23,295 nucleotides of DNA from JBCCCJ01 sp039029315 (GCA_039029315.1 JBCCGK010000148.1:1-23295); one strand, 5' to 3'. Positions 8,704-16,725 are shown, numbered from the stretch's first letter. The notes: a model not told the origin generated them from the sequence alone. Translations and numbers: made by a program.

Positions 8704-9243
8704 AAAATCGCAATGTGTTGTTCAAATCCTCACAGGACATTCTGATAGACAGGCGGGGAGCTTGAAGAGTCAATCCATCCGAGGAAGATTAATTGAGAGG
8801 GCATGTCCGAAGAATTGTTCCTGTGAGATTCAAGTGTGTCAGAATAAGGTGTATTCAGTTTCAATTGCTTGTGTCAACGATTACAAAGCTCTAACTGAGG
8901 GGCCAGAAAGACTTTACATTTTTCTCCAAATAGTTGATGATTTTCACATTTTGGGTCAAAACGGAAGATGTTTGGTAAAAGAACAGGTAGAGGGGAAAAG
9001 GAAATCAATGATTTTTCTGACTTGCAAGAAGAGAGAAGCAAGTACAATTCATACACTGGTGTTACAAGCTTTGACACGATGCCTGAGCCCGAGTCCTGAC
9101 TTCCTGGACTATCGTGTTGACAAGGATAGCCCACATCCCTTCTCTATCCGGAGGGGGTATTTTTTGGTGGAGATGTGTGAGTGCCGATCGTCTTGTTGAG
9201 AGACAAGACGGCTCATTGAACACTTTGGTGTGTATCAATCTGA
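8704..9243. other. 540-bp gap without a recognisable gene
   Basis: Open frames here begin with weak start codons, lack domain features and overlap each other on both strands, so none is called. The only structure found is a hairpin at 9189-9210. The right half should carry the end of the hydrolase transcript and the left half the leader of the response-regulator gene; no clear promoter consensus was seen. Confidence 0.5.
9189..9210 (-). terminator. Candidate transcription-end hairpin after the hydrolase gene
   Basis: CGTCTTGT (9189-9196), a TGAGAG loop and ACAAGACG (9203-9210) form a perfect 8-bp stem about 33 bp past the hydrolase stop on the minus strand. There is no T tract, so it may be a processing or stability hairpin rather than a true intrinsic terminator. 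Confidence 0.35.
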
Positions 9244-10596
9244 TCAGGTAGCCGAATCGACGATGAAATCCATGCACGCTGCGGCGACCCCTTCTGGGTT
9301 TTCGATATGGGTCCAGTGCAGACTGTCCAGGATGATCGCGAATCGAGTCATTCTGGCATTGGCCTTGGTTTGAAGGGTCGCATATGTCCCTGCTGCCTGG
9401 ACGCGGACGTATTTCTGGTAATTCTCTTGCCAGACAGGACTGTTTCGATCCTGCCAACTGCCTCCTGGAATCAGGTCTTCAACCTCATCCGGGAAGAAAT
9501 TCCACTTCCCAAAATAGGGTTGATCTCCAATATGATTAGAAACAATCCCTAAATCATCCGGCAAATCCGCATATTGGTACGTGGGAAAGCGAAATCTGCC
9601 AATTCTGGCAATTCCTGTGACCGAACCCGCCCCAAATAGGCCTGCAATTTTCCGCCAGATAGACATTTTCTTTGCACCAGGGATGTCTGCTGCCCTGACC
9701 ATCTCCTCAGATCCCTGAAACTGCATAAGCGGAAAACGAGTATTCAGAATGGAGGCAGGATTCGCTGGATCTATTCTGCGTTGGCGTTCATAGGCAAAAT
9801 CCGTCTGGCGGAACATCTGCCGGGTTAGCTCAAAAAATCGATCAGATTGATCCCCCATCCCCTGAAAAGCTGCCCAGCGTTGGCCTAGTTCCGATTCCGG
9901 GTCTGCAATGCTGGCTTTTTTTGCAAACATGGGAGCCGTGAAGTAAAACGGAAATCCCCCCCTCAAGGCATTCCTCAAGAATGGCGCAAAAAAGCCTGTT
10001 CGCATAATGTTATGCGGAGGCCCCAGAAAAATCCCTTTGTCAACCAACTCATACCACTGGTCTTCAAACTGTGTCCAGCCTTGGGACCCTCTGGAATAAC
10101 TGAGTGCCATCTCCGGAAACTCCCCCAGCATATTGTCCATGATGATGCAACCCCTATCGTGCCCGACAAAATGCGCTTGCTCGATTCCCAATCCTTCTCT
10201 CAAAATCGCGCGCAGGGTATAGGCACAATTTTCCAAATCGAACCGTGGATCAACCGATACGGTTCCTTTCATGGGGATGGTTTTCGCTGGTGGCTTGAAG
10301 CCATCAAATTTTGCTTTGACCTCCTCATTGATCCTGATATCGGTATATTCTTCCAGAAATGGGACCGTAACGATGATGAAGCGATATCCTTTGCCTGCTG
10401 GGTGGTTGGCCATCGCACTGACAAGCCAGCGAGAGTCCATCAAGCTATCCTCAAACACCCCCATCATCACGACCACAGGGATTCCATCAGGATTGCCGGT
10501 AATGGCAATTCGATGGTCGTGATCCTCAATGTTAATGTAGGCAACGTCAAATGTGGTTTGTCCCACAGCAGGAATAGAATAATCAGTCTTGTTCAT
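9244..10596 (-). CDS. Alpha/beta hydrolase, epoxide hydrolase/dehalogenase-like
   Basis: The 450-aa product has the alpha/beta-hydrolase layout: a strand plus oxyanion region (GIPVVVMMGVFEDS, 38-51), the nucleophile elbow HFVGHDRGC (G145-H-D-R-G149, with Asp147 as expected nucleophile) and a C-terminal HWTHIENPEGV (about 427-437) supplying the catalytic His. An Asp nucleophile in GHDRG is typical of epoxide hydrolases and haloalkane/haloacetate dehalogenases, and differs from the Ser of meta-cleavage-product hydrolases. The protein is about 150 residues longer than most family members; the extra length lies between the elbow and the C-terminal His. No signal peptide, so cytoplasmic. It starts 16 bp after the FAD hydroxylase gene and is probably cotranscribed with it. 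A hydrolytic step on an aromatic intermediate is the likely role (inference). Confidence 0.8.
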   Translation of the reverse strand: MNKTDYSIPAVGQTTFDVAYINIEDHDHRIAITGNPDGIPVVVMMGVFEDSLMDSRWLVSAMANHPAGKGYRFIIVTVPFLEEYTDIRINEEVKAKFDGFKPPAKTIPMKGTVSVDPRFDLENCAYTLRAILREGLGIEQAHFVGHDRGCIIMDNMLGEFPEMALSYSRGSQGWTQFEDQWYELVDKGIFLGPPHNIMRTGFFAPFLRNALRGGFPFYFTAPMFAKKASIADPESELGQRWAAFQGMGDQSDRFFELTRQMFRQTDFAYERQRRIDPANPASILNTRFPLMQFQGSEEMVRAADIPGAKKMSIWRKIAGLFGAGSVTGIARIGRFRFPTYQYADLPDDLGIVSNHIGDQPYFGKWNFFPDEVEDLIPGGSWQDRNSPVWQENYQKYVRVQAAGTYATLQTKANARMTRFAIILDSLHWTHIENPEGVAAACMDFIVDSAT

Positions 10597-10612
10597 CGCT
10601 CTACCTATTGAG

Positions 10613-12205
10613 TCAATTCGCTAGGGATATCAAATTGAAGTGTTCTTTATATCGGGCAATGAGTTGGGCTTCCTGCCCAGATTTGTACATGCCGATCATA
10701 TTGTTGTTGTGTCCCATGAGGATATAGCTATTCCCGCCAAAGAGTTTTCGGACCATTGCTGGGTCCGTGGATTTGATTTCCTGATAGCCTTCTGCCTGCT
10801 CAGAGAACTCTTGTACAACATGATAGAATCTGGGTCGAATGATGGTGGGAGAACCAAGAAGGGATGCAAGCTGATCCAAGCTCTCAACAGATCGACAAAA
10901 GATTCGACAGGAATAGATATCAAAGAATAGCAGTGGAAATTGTTCGCCTTCCTTGGTCGTGATGCCTATCTTGCCATAGGCTTTGGAACTGCGTTTCGAG
11001 GCATTGCTGTTTGGATATTGTTCCACTTTGGGAGTCAATTGCGGCCCTATATCGATGGGTTTTTTTCGCCTGATAGTTGAAATCGTTGATCGGAGAAGAT
11101 TGGCGAAGAGGGAGGTGTTGAACAACATTCTGCCCATGAACAGGGCTTCCTTGATCAGACCCTTGGTAGGATCAAAACACTCTGCTTGATACGCATCGAA
11201 TATCTCCTCACGGGCATGCCCGTGATGGAACAATACGATTTTTTGACACAGATTGATGGTATTGCGAATGCCCATATTCAGTCCTTGCCCAATGAAGGGA
11301 GAGGTTTGATGTGCTGCATCCCCACACAAAAATATGCGCCCATTTCGCCACTTGGTCGCAATCAGGGAATTGAATTTGTAGACTGTATTTCTCACCAGGG
11401 TGACATCTTCTCTGTTGGCGAAGGGTTCCAACAATTGGTAAATGTTTTCTGGAGACTGGATGGCAGCAATATCGTCATCAGGATTTAGTCGAAATTCCCA
11501 TCTACAGCGATTGTTGACATACATTGGGAGAAAAGTTGTGGGGCGTTGTTTGTCTACGATTTGTAGCCCCCCTACTTTGTACCCTCCAGTGCGCCCCTTG
11601 AATTTTTCATGTGGCACAATCGCATCTACCACAAGGAACAAAACAGCATCTCCCAATGATTGCAAATTGTGTCCGATCTGTTTGCGCACAAAACTTCCTC
11701 CTCCATCACAGCCCAGGACAAATTTGCCTGACAAAGTCGAAAATGTTTCATCCGCCATATGCTGTATGGTGACAAAGGTCATGTCTCCCTCCCGATGAAG
11801 CTTCATGGCCCCATGATTGAAAAAGGTCGTAATATTGGGGTGTTGGTCGACTTGGTTCCTCAACACCTCCTCAACCTTGGGTTGGTAGATGAAATTGTTC
11901 GGTGCCCCCAATTCACTCACGGGAGAAAAATGCGCATCGGCGAAGGGGGCATTCAGATTGTTTTTATCCAGAAAATAATAAGCTTCCTCCCAGGGAGAAA
12001 TATCGATCTTATTGATCTCCTCACCCAATAACTCTTGCAGGACAGTCAAGGTAAAGAAATCCAGATTGACGGCGCGGGGATATGGATAGCCATGTTCATT
12101 CCGTTCAATCACTGCTACAGTCAATCCCTGTTGGGCTAGATAGCAGGCAGCCATTCCGCCTACAGGCCCACATCCTACGACCAGTACATCAAATTGCTGC
12201 TTCAT
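10613..12205 (-). CDS. FAD-dependent aromatic hydroxylase (PheA/TfdB/MhpA-type)
   Basis: The 530-aa product has the three hallmarks of class A flavoprotein monooxygenases: the N-terminal dinucleotide-binding GCGPVG (11-16) with the ribose-binding Glu34, the GCDGGGSFVR segment (165-174) and the FAD-contacting GDAAHQTSP (295-303) followed by GQGLNMGIRN. A C-terminal thioredoxin-like extension beyond about residue 400 matches the length of 3-(3-hydroxyphenyl)propionate hydroxylase and phenol hydroxylase relatives. Enzymes of this type use NAD(P)H and O2 to hydroxylate a phenolic ring. The substrate cannot be told from sequence. It heads the leftward pair with the alpha/beta hydrolase and diverges from the Rieske-CMD-VOC genes, which supports a joint aromatic pathway. 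Confidence 0.88.
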   Translation of the reverse strand: MKQQFDVLVVGCGPVGGMAACYLAQQGLTVAVIERNEHGYPYPRAVNLDFFTLTVLQELLGEEINKIDISPWEEAYYFLDKNNLNAPFADAHFSPVSELGAPNNFIYQPKVEEVLRNQVDQHPNITTFFNHGAMKLHREGDMTFVTIQHMADETFSTLSGKFVLGCDGGGSFVRKQIGHNLQSLGDAVLFLVVDAIVPHEKFKGRTGGYKVGGLQIVDKQRPTTFLPMYVNNRCRWEFRLNPDDDIAAIQSPENIYQLLEPFANREDVTLVRNTVYKFNSLIATKWRNGRIFLCGDAAHQTSPFIGQGLNMGIRNTINLCQKIVLFHHGHAREEIFDAYQAECFDPTKGLIKEALFMGRMLFNTSLFANLLRSTISTIRRKKPIDIGPQLTPKVEQYPNSNASKRSSKAYGKIGITTKEGEQFPLLFFDIYSCRIFCRSVESLDQLASLLGSPTIIRPRFYHVVQEFSEQAEGYQEIKSTDPAMVRKLFGGNSYILMGHNNNMIGMYKSGQEAQLIARYKEHFNLISLAN

Positions 12206-12360
12206 GTGGATAAGATTGCGATTCCTGCCAGCTGCTACTCAACGGCCAGATCGTTGTTGAGGAAAAAGGTAATTTCTCTTCGAGAAAATAATTTCATGAA
12301 TATACTCACGGAAGGATAAAATCAAAATAATAGTACTAAATATTGGATTTCATAAACATA

Positions 12361-12398
12361 TTTTGCATCTCTTTATTTTATCAATAATTTGATCAAAT
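12361..12398 (+). promoter_or_regulatory. Candidate promoter and 12-bp palindrome before the Rieske gene
   Basis: TTTTG at 12361-12365 is followed after 19 nt by TAATTTG (12385-12391), close to the Bacteroidota TTTG-N19-TAnnTTTG pattern but one base short. The perfect palindrome ATTTGATCAAAT (12387-12398) overlaps the -7 part and is well placed for a repressor. This lies in the AT-rich 226-bp divergent region between the hydroxylase and Rieske genes. Confidence 0.35.
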
Positions 12399-12431
12399 CA
12401 CAGTGAGTAACTGCCTAATGAATGAGCCAAG

Positions 12432-12800
12432 ATGTCAAGGGTAATAGGGAGAATTCCCAGTCATAGGTTGGAGGAGCGTGGATCAATCAAACTGGATGTG
12501 GAATTTCGTCCTGGGATTGAGAGAAATGTGCTGATAATCAGATACAAAGAGCAAGCTTATGCCTGGTTGAATGCTTGTCCACATTGGGGCATCGATTTGG
12601 GGAGTAATGATGAGGAATTCTGGACAGTGGACAAAGAATCTCTTGTGTGTCAAATGCATCAGGCACGCTTCAGACCAGATGATGGCTACTGCACCTCTGG
12701 TCCTTGCCGAGGGCGATCATTGATGGCACTTCCACTGGAAGAGAGTGATGGTGAAGTAAGAATATATAAGCCGCTTAGAAAAACTCAAAAAAATGGATAA
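12432..12800 (+). CDS. Rieske [2Fe-2S] ferredoxin-like protein
   Basis: The 122-aa product contains one Rieske domain. The cluster ligands are C49-P-H51 and C73-Q-M-H76, followed by the family pattern F(R)PDDGYCTSGPCRGRSL. The size and lack of signal or membrane segment fit a soluble Rieske ferredoxin or NirD-like subunit. No oxygenase alpha subunit or ferredoxin reductase is found nearby, so its redox partner is unknown. It overlaps the next gene by 8 bp (12793-12800), which indicates translational coupling. The start ATG at 12432 lies 34 bp after a candidate palindrome and promoter. Electron transfer within the neighbouring aromatic pathway is inferred from context only. Confidence 0.87.
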   Translation: MSRVIGRIPSHRLEERGSIKLDVEFRPGIERNVLIIRYKEQAYAWLNACPHWGIDLGSNDEEFWTVDKESLVCQMHQARFRPDDGYCTSGPCRGRSLMALPLEESDGEVRIYKPLRKTQKNG

Positions 12801-13440
12801 AAGGAAACTCGCAGATGTGTTCGATACACATTCTACCAATCCAGATCATATTCCTCGTTTAGCGCCCAAAACAAGAGCGGATGTCGATGCAGAGCAACAA
12901 GCCATATTTGATGATATTGTGGATTCTGATCGTGGGGTGAAAACGATGTCCAACGGTGCTCTTCCCGGCCCTTTTAATGCCTGGTTTTATGTCGATCCCA
13001 AGCTATGTGAAGCACTCGAACAAATTGGAAATGCCATCAATGTCTATACCCAACATGTTTCTAACCGGACCAAGGAGATCACCATTTGTCAGGTGTCAGC
13101 CCATGTCAAATGCAATTTGGCATTCTGGGCGCATGCGAGAAAGGGACAAATAAGATTTGGCGTCGAGCAAGAAATCTTTGATGCCATACAGACATATCAG
13201 TATCCTCCTTTTGGAGATTCTGAACAAGGGCGCAAAGATGCCATTGTTTATAGGTTTACCAGAGAATACCTTCAACTCAATCGGGTGAAGGATGCTCTGT
13301 ATGCAGAGGCGATGGAGGCATTGGGAAGTGAGCAGGCGATGGTAGAATTGGTGCTTGTCATTGGGCATTATTCCAATTTGGCTGCACAGTTGAATATTCT
13401 TCGTGTCCCTGCACCAGGAGATAGTCAGCCTTTTGGATGA
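12793..13440 (+). CDS. Carboxymuconolactone-decarboxylase-like (AhpD-fold) protein
   Basis: The 215-aa all-helical product matches the carboxymuconolactone decarboxylase (CMD) family. It has the front half with LPGPFNAWFYVDPKLCEALE and the core segment EITICQVSAHVKCNLAFWAH (95-114), ending in the conserved W-x-H (His114). The paired CxxC of the peroxidase-like AhpD branch is absent, so it belongs with CMD-like proteins rather than with alkylhydroperoxidases. Family members decarboxylate gamma-carboxymuconolactone, and many have other unknown roles. The overlap with the Rieske gene and the VOC gene 121 bp downstream place it in an aromatic-degradation operon. The actual reaction is not known. 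Confidence 0.85.
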   Translation: MDKRKLADVFDTHSTNPDHIPRLAPKTRADVDAEQQAIFDDIVDSDRGVKTMSNGALPGPFNAWFYVDPKLCEALEQIGNAINVYTQHVSNRTKEITICQVSAHVKCNLAFWAHARKGQIRFGVEQEIFDAIQTYQYPPFGDSEQGRKDAIVYRFTREYLQLNRVKDALYAEAMEALGSEQAMVELVLVIGHYSNLAAQLNILRVPAPGDSQPFG

Positions 13441-13499
13441 CAAGGTCATAAGACCAATCGTATGGATAACAATGGGCCATTAATCCCGCATATCCACAT

Positions 13500-13513
13500 A
13501 AACAGTCTCTAAG
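13500..13513. repeat. Solo MITE-end-like 14-mer
   Basis: AAACAGTCTCTAAG is identical to the right tip and TAA flank of MITE copy 2 (4361-4374). No left end or hairpin body is found near it, so it may be a relic or a chance match. It lies 48 bp before the VOC dioxygenase start. Confidence 0.45.
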
Positions 13514-13561
13514 CACCTCTCCAAACAAAACACTTTTGCCATCTCCTAAATAAAAGAGCCC

Positions 13562-14890
13562 ATGAGTGAAGAAAAGAAAACGAAGTTCGAACTATTGAAG
13601 GATGATTTGCCTTTGTATCAGGCCCTGGAACAGGCAGACACCAAATACATTCCAGGTAATTCACAATCCTTTGTAGAACCGATTGTGAAAGCGTATGATC
13701 TGGCCTACGTTCGATTTTCCTGTCCTGATCTGGATATGATGGAAGATTTCGTCAAGGATTTCGGCCTGATTGTTACACATAGAGATGAGGAGGTATTGTA
13801 TTCGAGAGGGCTGGCTCCCATGCCTTATTGCCATGTGGTACACAAAGGGCCAGCCAAGTTTCTGGGGTTTGGCTTATTGATGAAATCAGAAGAAGACTTG
13901 CACAAGTTGGCAAAGGAGCTTCCAGGATGTTCTCCCGTATACGACATAGGAGGGTTGGAAGGTGAATTGGGCGGCGGTGGTAAGCGGGTGCATTATGTGG
14001 ACAACATTTCCGGTTTCCTGATTGAGGCGGTTCATGGACTGTCAGCAGAGGAGTTGAAGCCCAAACGTGCCAAACTCAAATACAACTATGCCGGAGAGTA
14101 TATCCGAGAGGGCGAGTTGATGGATGCTGTCGGCAACAGAGAAAATAACAGTGCAGATCCAGGTCCTCCTGAGATTCGCAGAATCGCTCATTGTGTGCTT
14201 TGCTTACCGATTGGTCCGCATCAGGAGATGATGAAGTTCATGCACGATACCTTCGGTTTTATCCCCTCTGATACAGCCTATGTCGATGCCAAACCAGAAG
14301 GACACGATGTCTCCAATGCGCTATTCGATGCCCTGAATGCCTGTGAATCGAATGCCATGGCGCAGTTTATGCGCTGCGATAGAGGAGAAGAATATACAGA
14401 TCATCATACCTTCTTTGTGTTGCCATTGCTTGATCCACGAGCAGCCCCACCTGGAGAGGGAATCCATGCACAAATGAGTCATGTTGCCTTTGAAGTACAA
14501 AGTCTGGATGATGTATGGCGGGGACATATGTCCTTGAAAAGAAGACAAGACAAGGGCAAACGATACAGTCTGGCATGGGGTGTGGGACGCCATGTGCTCG
14601 GCTCACAAGTCTATGATTATTGGTACGATCCCTGGGGTCATGTACACGAGCATATGGTAGATGGGGACCGCTTGACCAAATCCTGGGGGCAGCGGATTCA
14701 CAATTTGAATCATCTGGGACCCAACGGCCATAATCAATGGGGCCCAACAGTACCAGAGTCCGGGATTCGGAATCTGGATGGTCCACAGACTGCTCCCTAT
14801 TATTCAGAAATTCCTGAAGACACACAACATTCCCTCATCAACAGAGATTTGAGTGATGTCCAGCATATCCTGGATGGCCTGAGGCAATAA
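13562..14890 (+). CDS. Two-domain VOC (extradiol-type) ring-cleavage dioxygenase
   Basis: The 442-aa product carries two vicinal-oxygen-chelate domains, an N-terminal one (about 46-158) and a catalytic one (about 205-370). The metal ligands expected for Fe(II)/Mn(II) extradiol enzymes are present: H210 in RRIAHCVL, H307 in QMSHVAFEV and E363 in GHVHEHMVDGD. The stretch GRHVLGSQVYDYWYDPWGH is typical of catechol 2,3-dioxygenase-like and 2,3-dihydroxybiphenyl dioxygenase-like proteins. It would open a catechol-type ring next to the hydroxyls. The protein is about 130 residues longer than the classical enzymes, with extra N-terminal (1-45) and C-terminal (370-442) parts; the tail is rich in N, H, G and P. 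It follows the CMD gene by 121 bp. The ATG at 13562 has a purine-rich AAAGAG just upstream. Confidence 0.88.
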   Translation: MSEEKKTKFELLKDDLPLYQALEQADTKYIPGNSQSFVEPIVKAYDLAYVRFSCPDLDMMEDFVKDFGLIVTHRDEEVLYSRGLAPMPYCHVVHKGPAKFLGFGLLMKSEEDLHKLAKELPGCSPVYDIGGLEGELGGGGKRVHYVDNISGFLIEAVHGLSAEELKPKRAKLKYNYAGEYIREGELMDAVGNRENNSADPGPPEIRRIAHCVLCLPIGPHQEMMKFMHDTFGFIPSDTAYVDAKPEGHDVSNALFDALNACESNAMAQFMRCDRGEEYTDHHTFFVLPLLDPRAAPPGEGIHAQMSHVAFEVQSLDDVWRGHMSLKRRQDKGKRYSLAWGVGRHVLGSQVYDYWYDPWGHVHEHMVDGDRLTKSWGQRIHNLNHLGPNGHNQWGPTVPESGIRNLDGPQTAPYYSEIPEDTQHSLINRDLSDVQHILDGLRQ

Positions 14891-15073
14891 GGAGTTACCC
14901 TATGTATGTATTTTTTAAGTGAATCAGGAGTTGGCCTTCGGTGCAAGAGTCATGGGATCGCCTGCCTTTTCCAACTCGCTACAAGTCCTTTCACTCCCCC
15001 GTTTGACTGGGAGGAAAATATAGGATGGCGTTTTCCAAACGATTGCGAGTCATGATCCGCAAATTTTCTTGAT
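14891..15073. other. Convergent gap between VOC and GH18 genes
   Basis: Only weak hairpins are seen. One is CTCCC...GGGAG near 14995-15014, and the other is TTGCG...CGCAA near 15043-15062, followed by ATTTTCTT. Either might end the VOC transcript, but neither stem exceeds 5 bp. Confidence 0.3.
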
Positions 15074-16294
15074 TTATCGTTTTACCACCCGATGAATCTG
15101 TCTCGTTTTTTCCGTTTGGATGATGAAAAAATATACGCCAGTAGACAGGTAGCTCAGATTCCAACTGGCAGAACGTTGACCAGCTATCAAGGACTCCTGC
15201 ATCAAGACTCTCCCATGTATGTCCCGGATGTCAATATGGACTTCAGGCTGGCCCGGATTGATGGCAATTGTCAGATTCTCCCTGAAGGGATTGGGATACA
15301 AGACAGCCTTCAATTGATCTGATACAGGATCAATTGAGGTGGCGGAATGAAGCTGTTTATGGATGGCCAAAAGGAGAGATAAATGATCCAATGGCTCAAA
15401 TATATCCTGCCCCAACTCCCAAATCATAACTCCGGAAGTTTCCGATTTTGCCAATTCTGTCTTGGCACGAATGGTGTGGATGCCGTTATAGTATCGCTGG
15501 CCGACAGTATCCAGATAGGCAAAGGCACTATCTTCTTCAATCATGGACCCGTAGGTGAATGCCTGACCAGTATTGGGACTGTCCCAATCTCTCCCATAAA
15601 AAGGAACTCCCAAAGTCATCCTGTCAGCCGATACGCCTTGCATTTTCCAAAAATTAATGCCTTGATTGGCAAAAGAATAAGGGGAATGATTCCCTGGATT
15701 GTTAGGTGCCCAGGGGCCCGTCAGATCATAGGCCATCAAGTTAATCCAATCAAAAACGGCCAGGGCAGAATCGCTGATATCTGCATAACGGGTGGTAGCT
15801 GGCCAGGCAGCCGTGATTTGCATCCCTTTGCTGTGCAAGGAGTCTGCCAACTCCATGACAAACGGACTGTACAAACTGGTGACATCATTCCATTCCAAAT
15901 CCACATCAATCCCATTGAGCTGATGAGTTTCCACATACTCTATCAGTTGATGAATGAAAGCTGAACGATTTGCAGGGAGCATGCGCTGTTGATAGGCATC
16001 AGCCCACTCTGTCGTTAAGGCTCCACCTGCAAGGGCAATCAAAATTTGAATCGATGGATTTGCAGCCCTGGCTTTCGTTACCACTGTAGTGATGTCTTGT
16101 CCGCCGATCTCCAGACTGCCCGCAGCAGTGGGGTTCAGGAAGGCGAGATTCAGATGGGTGAGTCGATCAAAGCGAATGTCGTCTTGTAGTTGGAACCTGT
16201 AGTGGGGCAAATAGCCGACGACTTTCATCTCTTGTGCTGACAGATCAGAAAGCACAGCAAACATACCAGTAAAGAGTAGGAAATATTTTCTCAT
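15074..16294 (-). CDS. GH18 glycoside hydrolase with T9SS sorting domain
   Basis: The 406-aa product has a signal peptide (1-20, cleavage before Q21), a GH18 barrel (about 24-315) and a C-terminal T9SS type A sorting domain (about 328-406, VLYPNPFRENLTI to RQIHRVVKR). The catalytic signature is NGIDVDLEW (127-135). The acids D130, D132 and the proton-donor E134 are intact, while the first position of DxxDxDxE is Asn127, a tolerated change. Other family marks are LIALAGG (86-92), MAYDLTGPW (188-195), LGVPFYGRDW and GVMIWELGQD. It should be exported to the cell surface and act on chitin-like or peptidoglycan-like glycans. It differs from the lipid-anchored GH18 at 6853-7962, so the two may act in sequence. 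It diverges from the sulfatase gene. Confidence 0.93.
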   Translation of the reverse strand: MRKYFLLFTGMFAVLSDLSAQEMKVVGYLPHYRFQLQDDIRFDRLTHLNLAFLNPTAAGSLEIGGQDITTVVTKARAANPSIQILIALAGGALTTEWADAYQQRMLPANRSAFIHQLIEYVETHQLNGIDVDLEWNDVTSLYSPFVMELADSLHSKGMQITAAWPATTRYADISDSALAVFDWINLMAYDLTGPWAPNNPGNHSPYSFANQGINFWKMQGVSADRMTLGVPFYGRDWDSPNTGQAFTYGSMIEEDSAFAYLDTVGQRYYNGIHTIRAKTELAKSETSGVMIWELGQDIFEPLDHLSLLLAIHKQLHSATSIDPVSDQLKAVLYPNPFRENLTIAINPGQPEVHIDIRDIHGRVLMQESLIAGQRSASWNLSYLSTGVYFFIIQTEKTRQIHRVVKR

Positions 16295-16598
16295 GAGTGG
16301 GAAGGAGTAAAAGAAAACCTCTGTGACTTGGACAATAGCTTTGTTTAGAAAATGGAAGATACCAGACTTATGGCGAAAATGTGTGATGGATGGAAAATAC
16401 TCAACCCTCTTACTGGATTTATGAGCTGTCTTCGGCTTGAATTGTACCTCAAAAATCCTGATTCTCTGGCAGAAAAGGTCGAACAGAAGGAAAGTTCACA
16501 AGATCCTATTAAGTTGCATCTTCCATTGCCTCACGATGTATCGAATGGACCATTTAGCATGGAGGTTAAAAAAATGGGTAGAGGATCAAATGTAAGGT

Positions 16599-16618
16599 TA
16601 ATCTGCCGCCAGATTTTT
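16599..16618 (+). terminator. Terminator-like small hairpin with T tract
   Basis: AATCTG (16599-16604), loop CCGC and CAGATT (16609-16614) form a 6-bp stem that runs into TTTT (15 to 18 of the same block). The upstream transcript, if any, is unknown. Its TCTGCCG is complementary to CGGCAGA in both downstream loops. Confidence 0.35.
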
Positions 16619-16621
16619 TGT

Positions 16622-16645
16622 AGAGATGATCGGCAGACCATCTCT
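16622..16645. other. Hairpin 1 of a same-loop pair
   Basis: AGAGATG and CATCTCT form a perfect 7-bp stem around the loop ATCGGCAGAC (16629-16638). The loop is identical to that of the hairpin at 16692-16725, while the stem differs except for the ATG/CAT closing pairs. It could be a structured RNA or a protein-binding palindrome. Confidence 0.6.
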
Positions 16646-16691
16646 CATATTGACTTATCGCAGATAGGAAGGCATGTTCTTCGATCACATT

Positions 16692-16725
16692 CCAGCTAGC
16701 AATGATCGGCAGACCATTGCTAGCT
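16692..16725. other. Hairpin 2 of a same-loop pair
   Basis: CAGCTAGCAATG (16692-16703) and CATTGCTAGCTG (16714-16725) form a perfect 12-bp stem around the same loop ATCGGCAGAC (16704-16713) as hairpin 1. It lies 22 bp upstream of the -33 element of the sulfatase promoter, so it could also be an operator. Confidence 0.65.

Noticed and set aside
8762..9199. 145-codon plus-strand open frame
   Set aside because: It begins with TTG, has an erratic composition with many Cys, and overlaps an equally plausible frame on the other strand; no family was recognised.
16352..16699. 115-codon plus-strand open frame between GH18 and sulfatase
   Set aside because: It has no domain features and reads through the terminator-like hairpin and both same-loop hairpins, which better explain the region.
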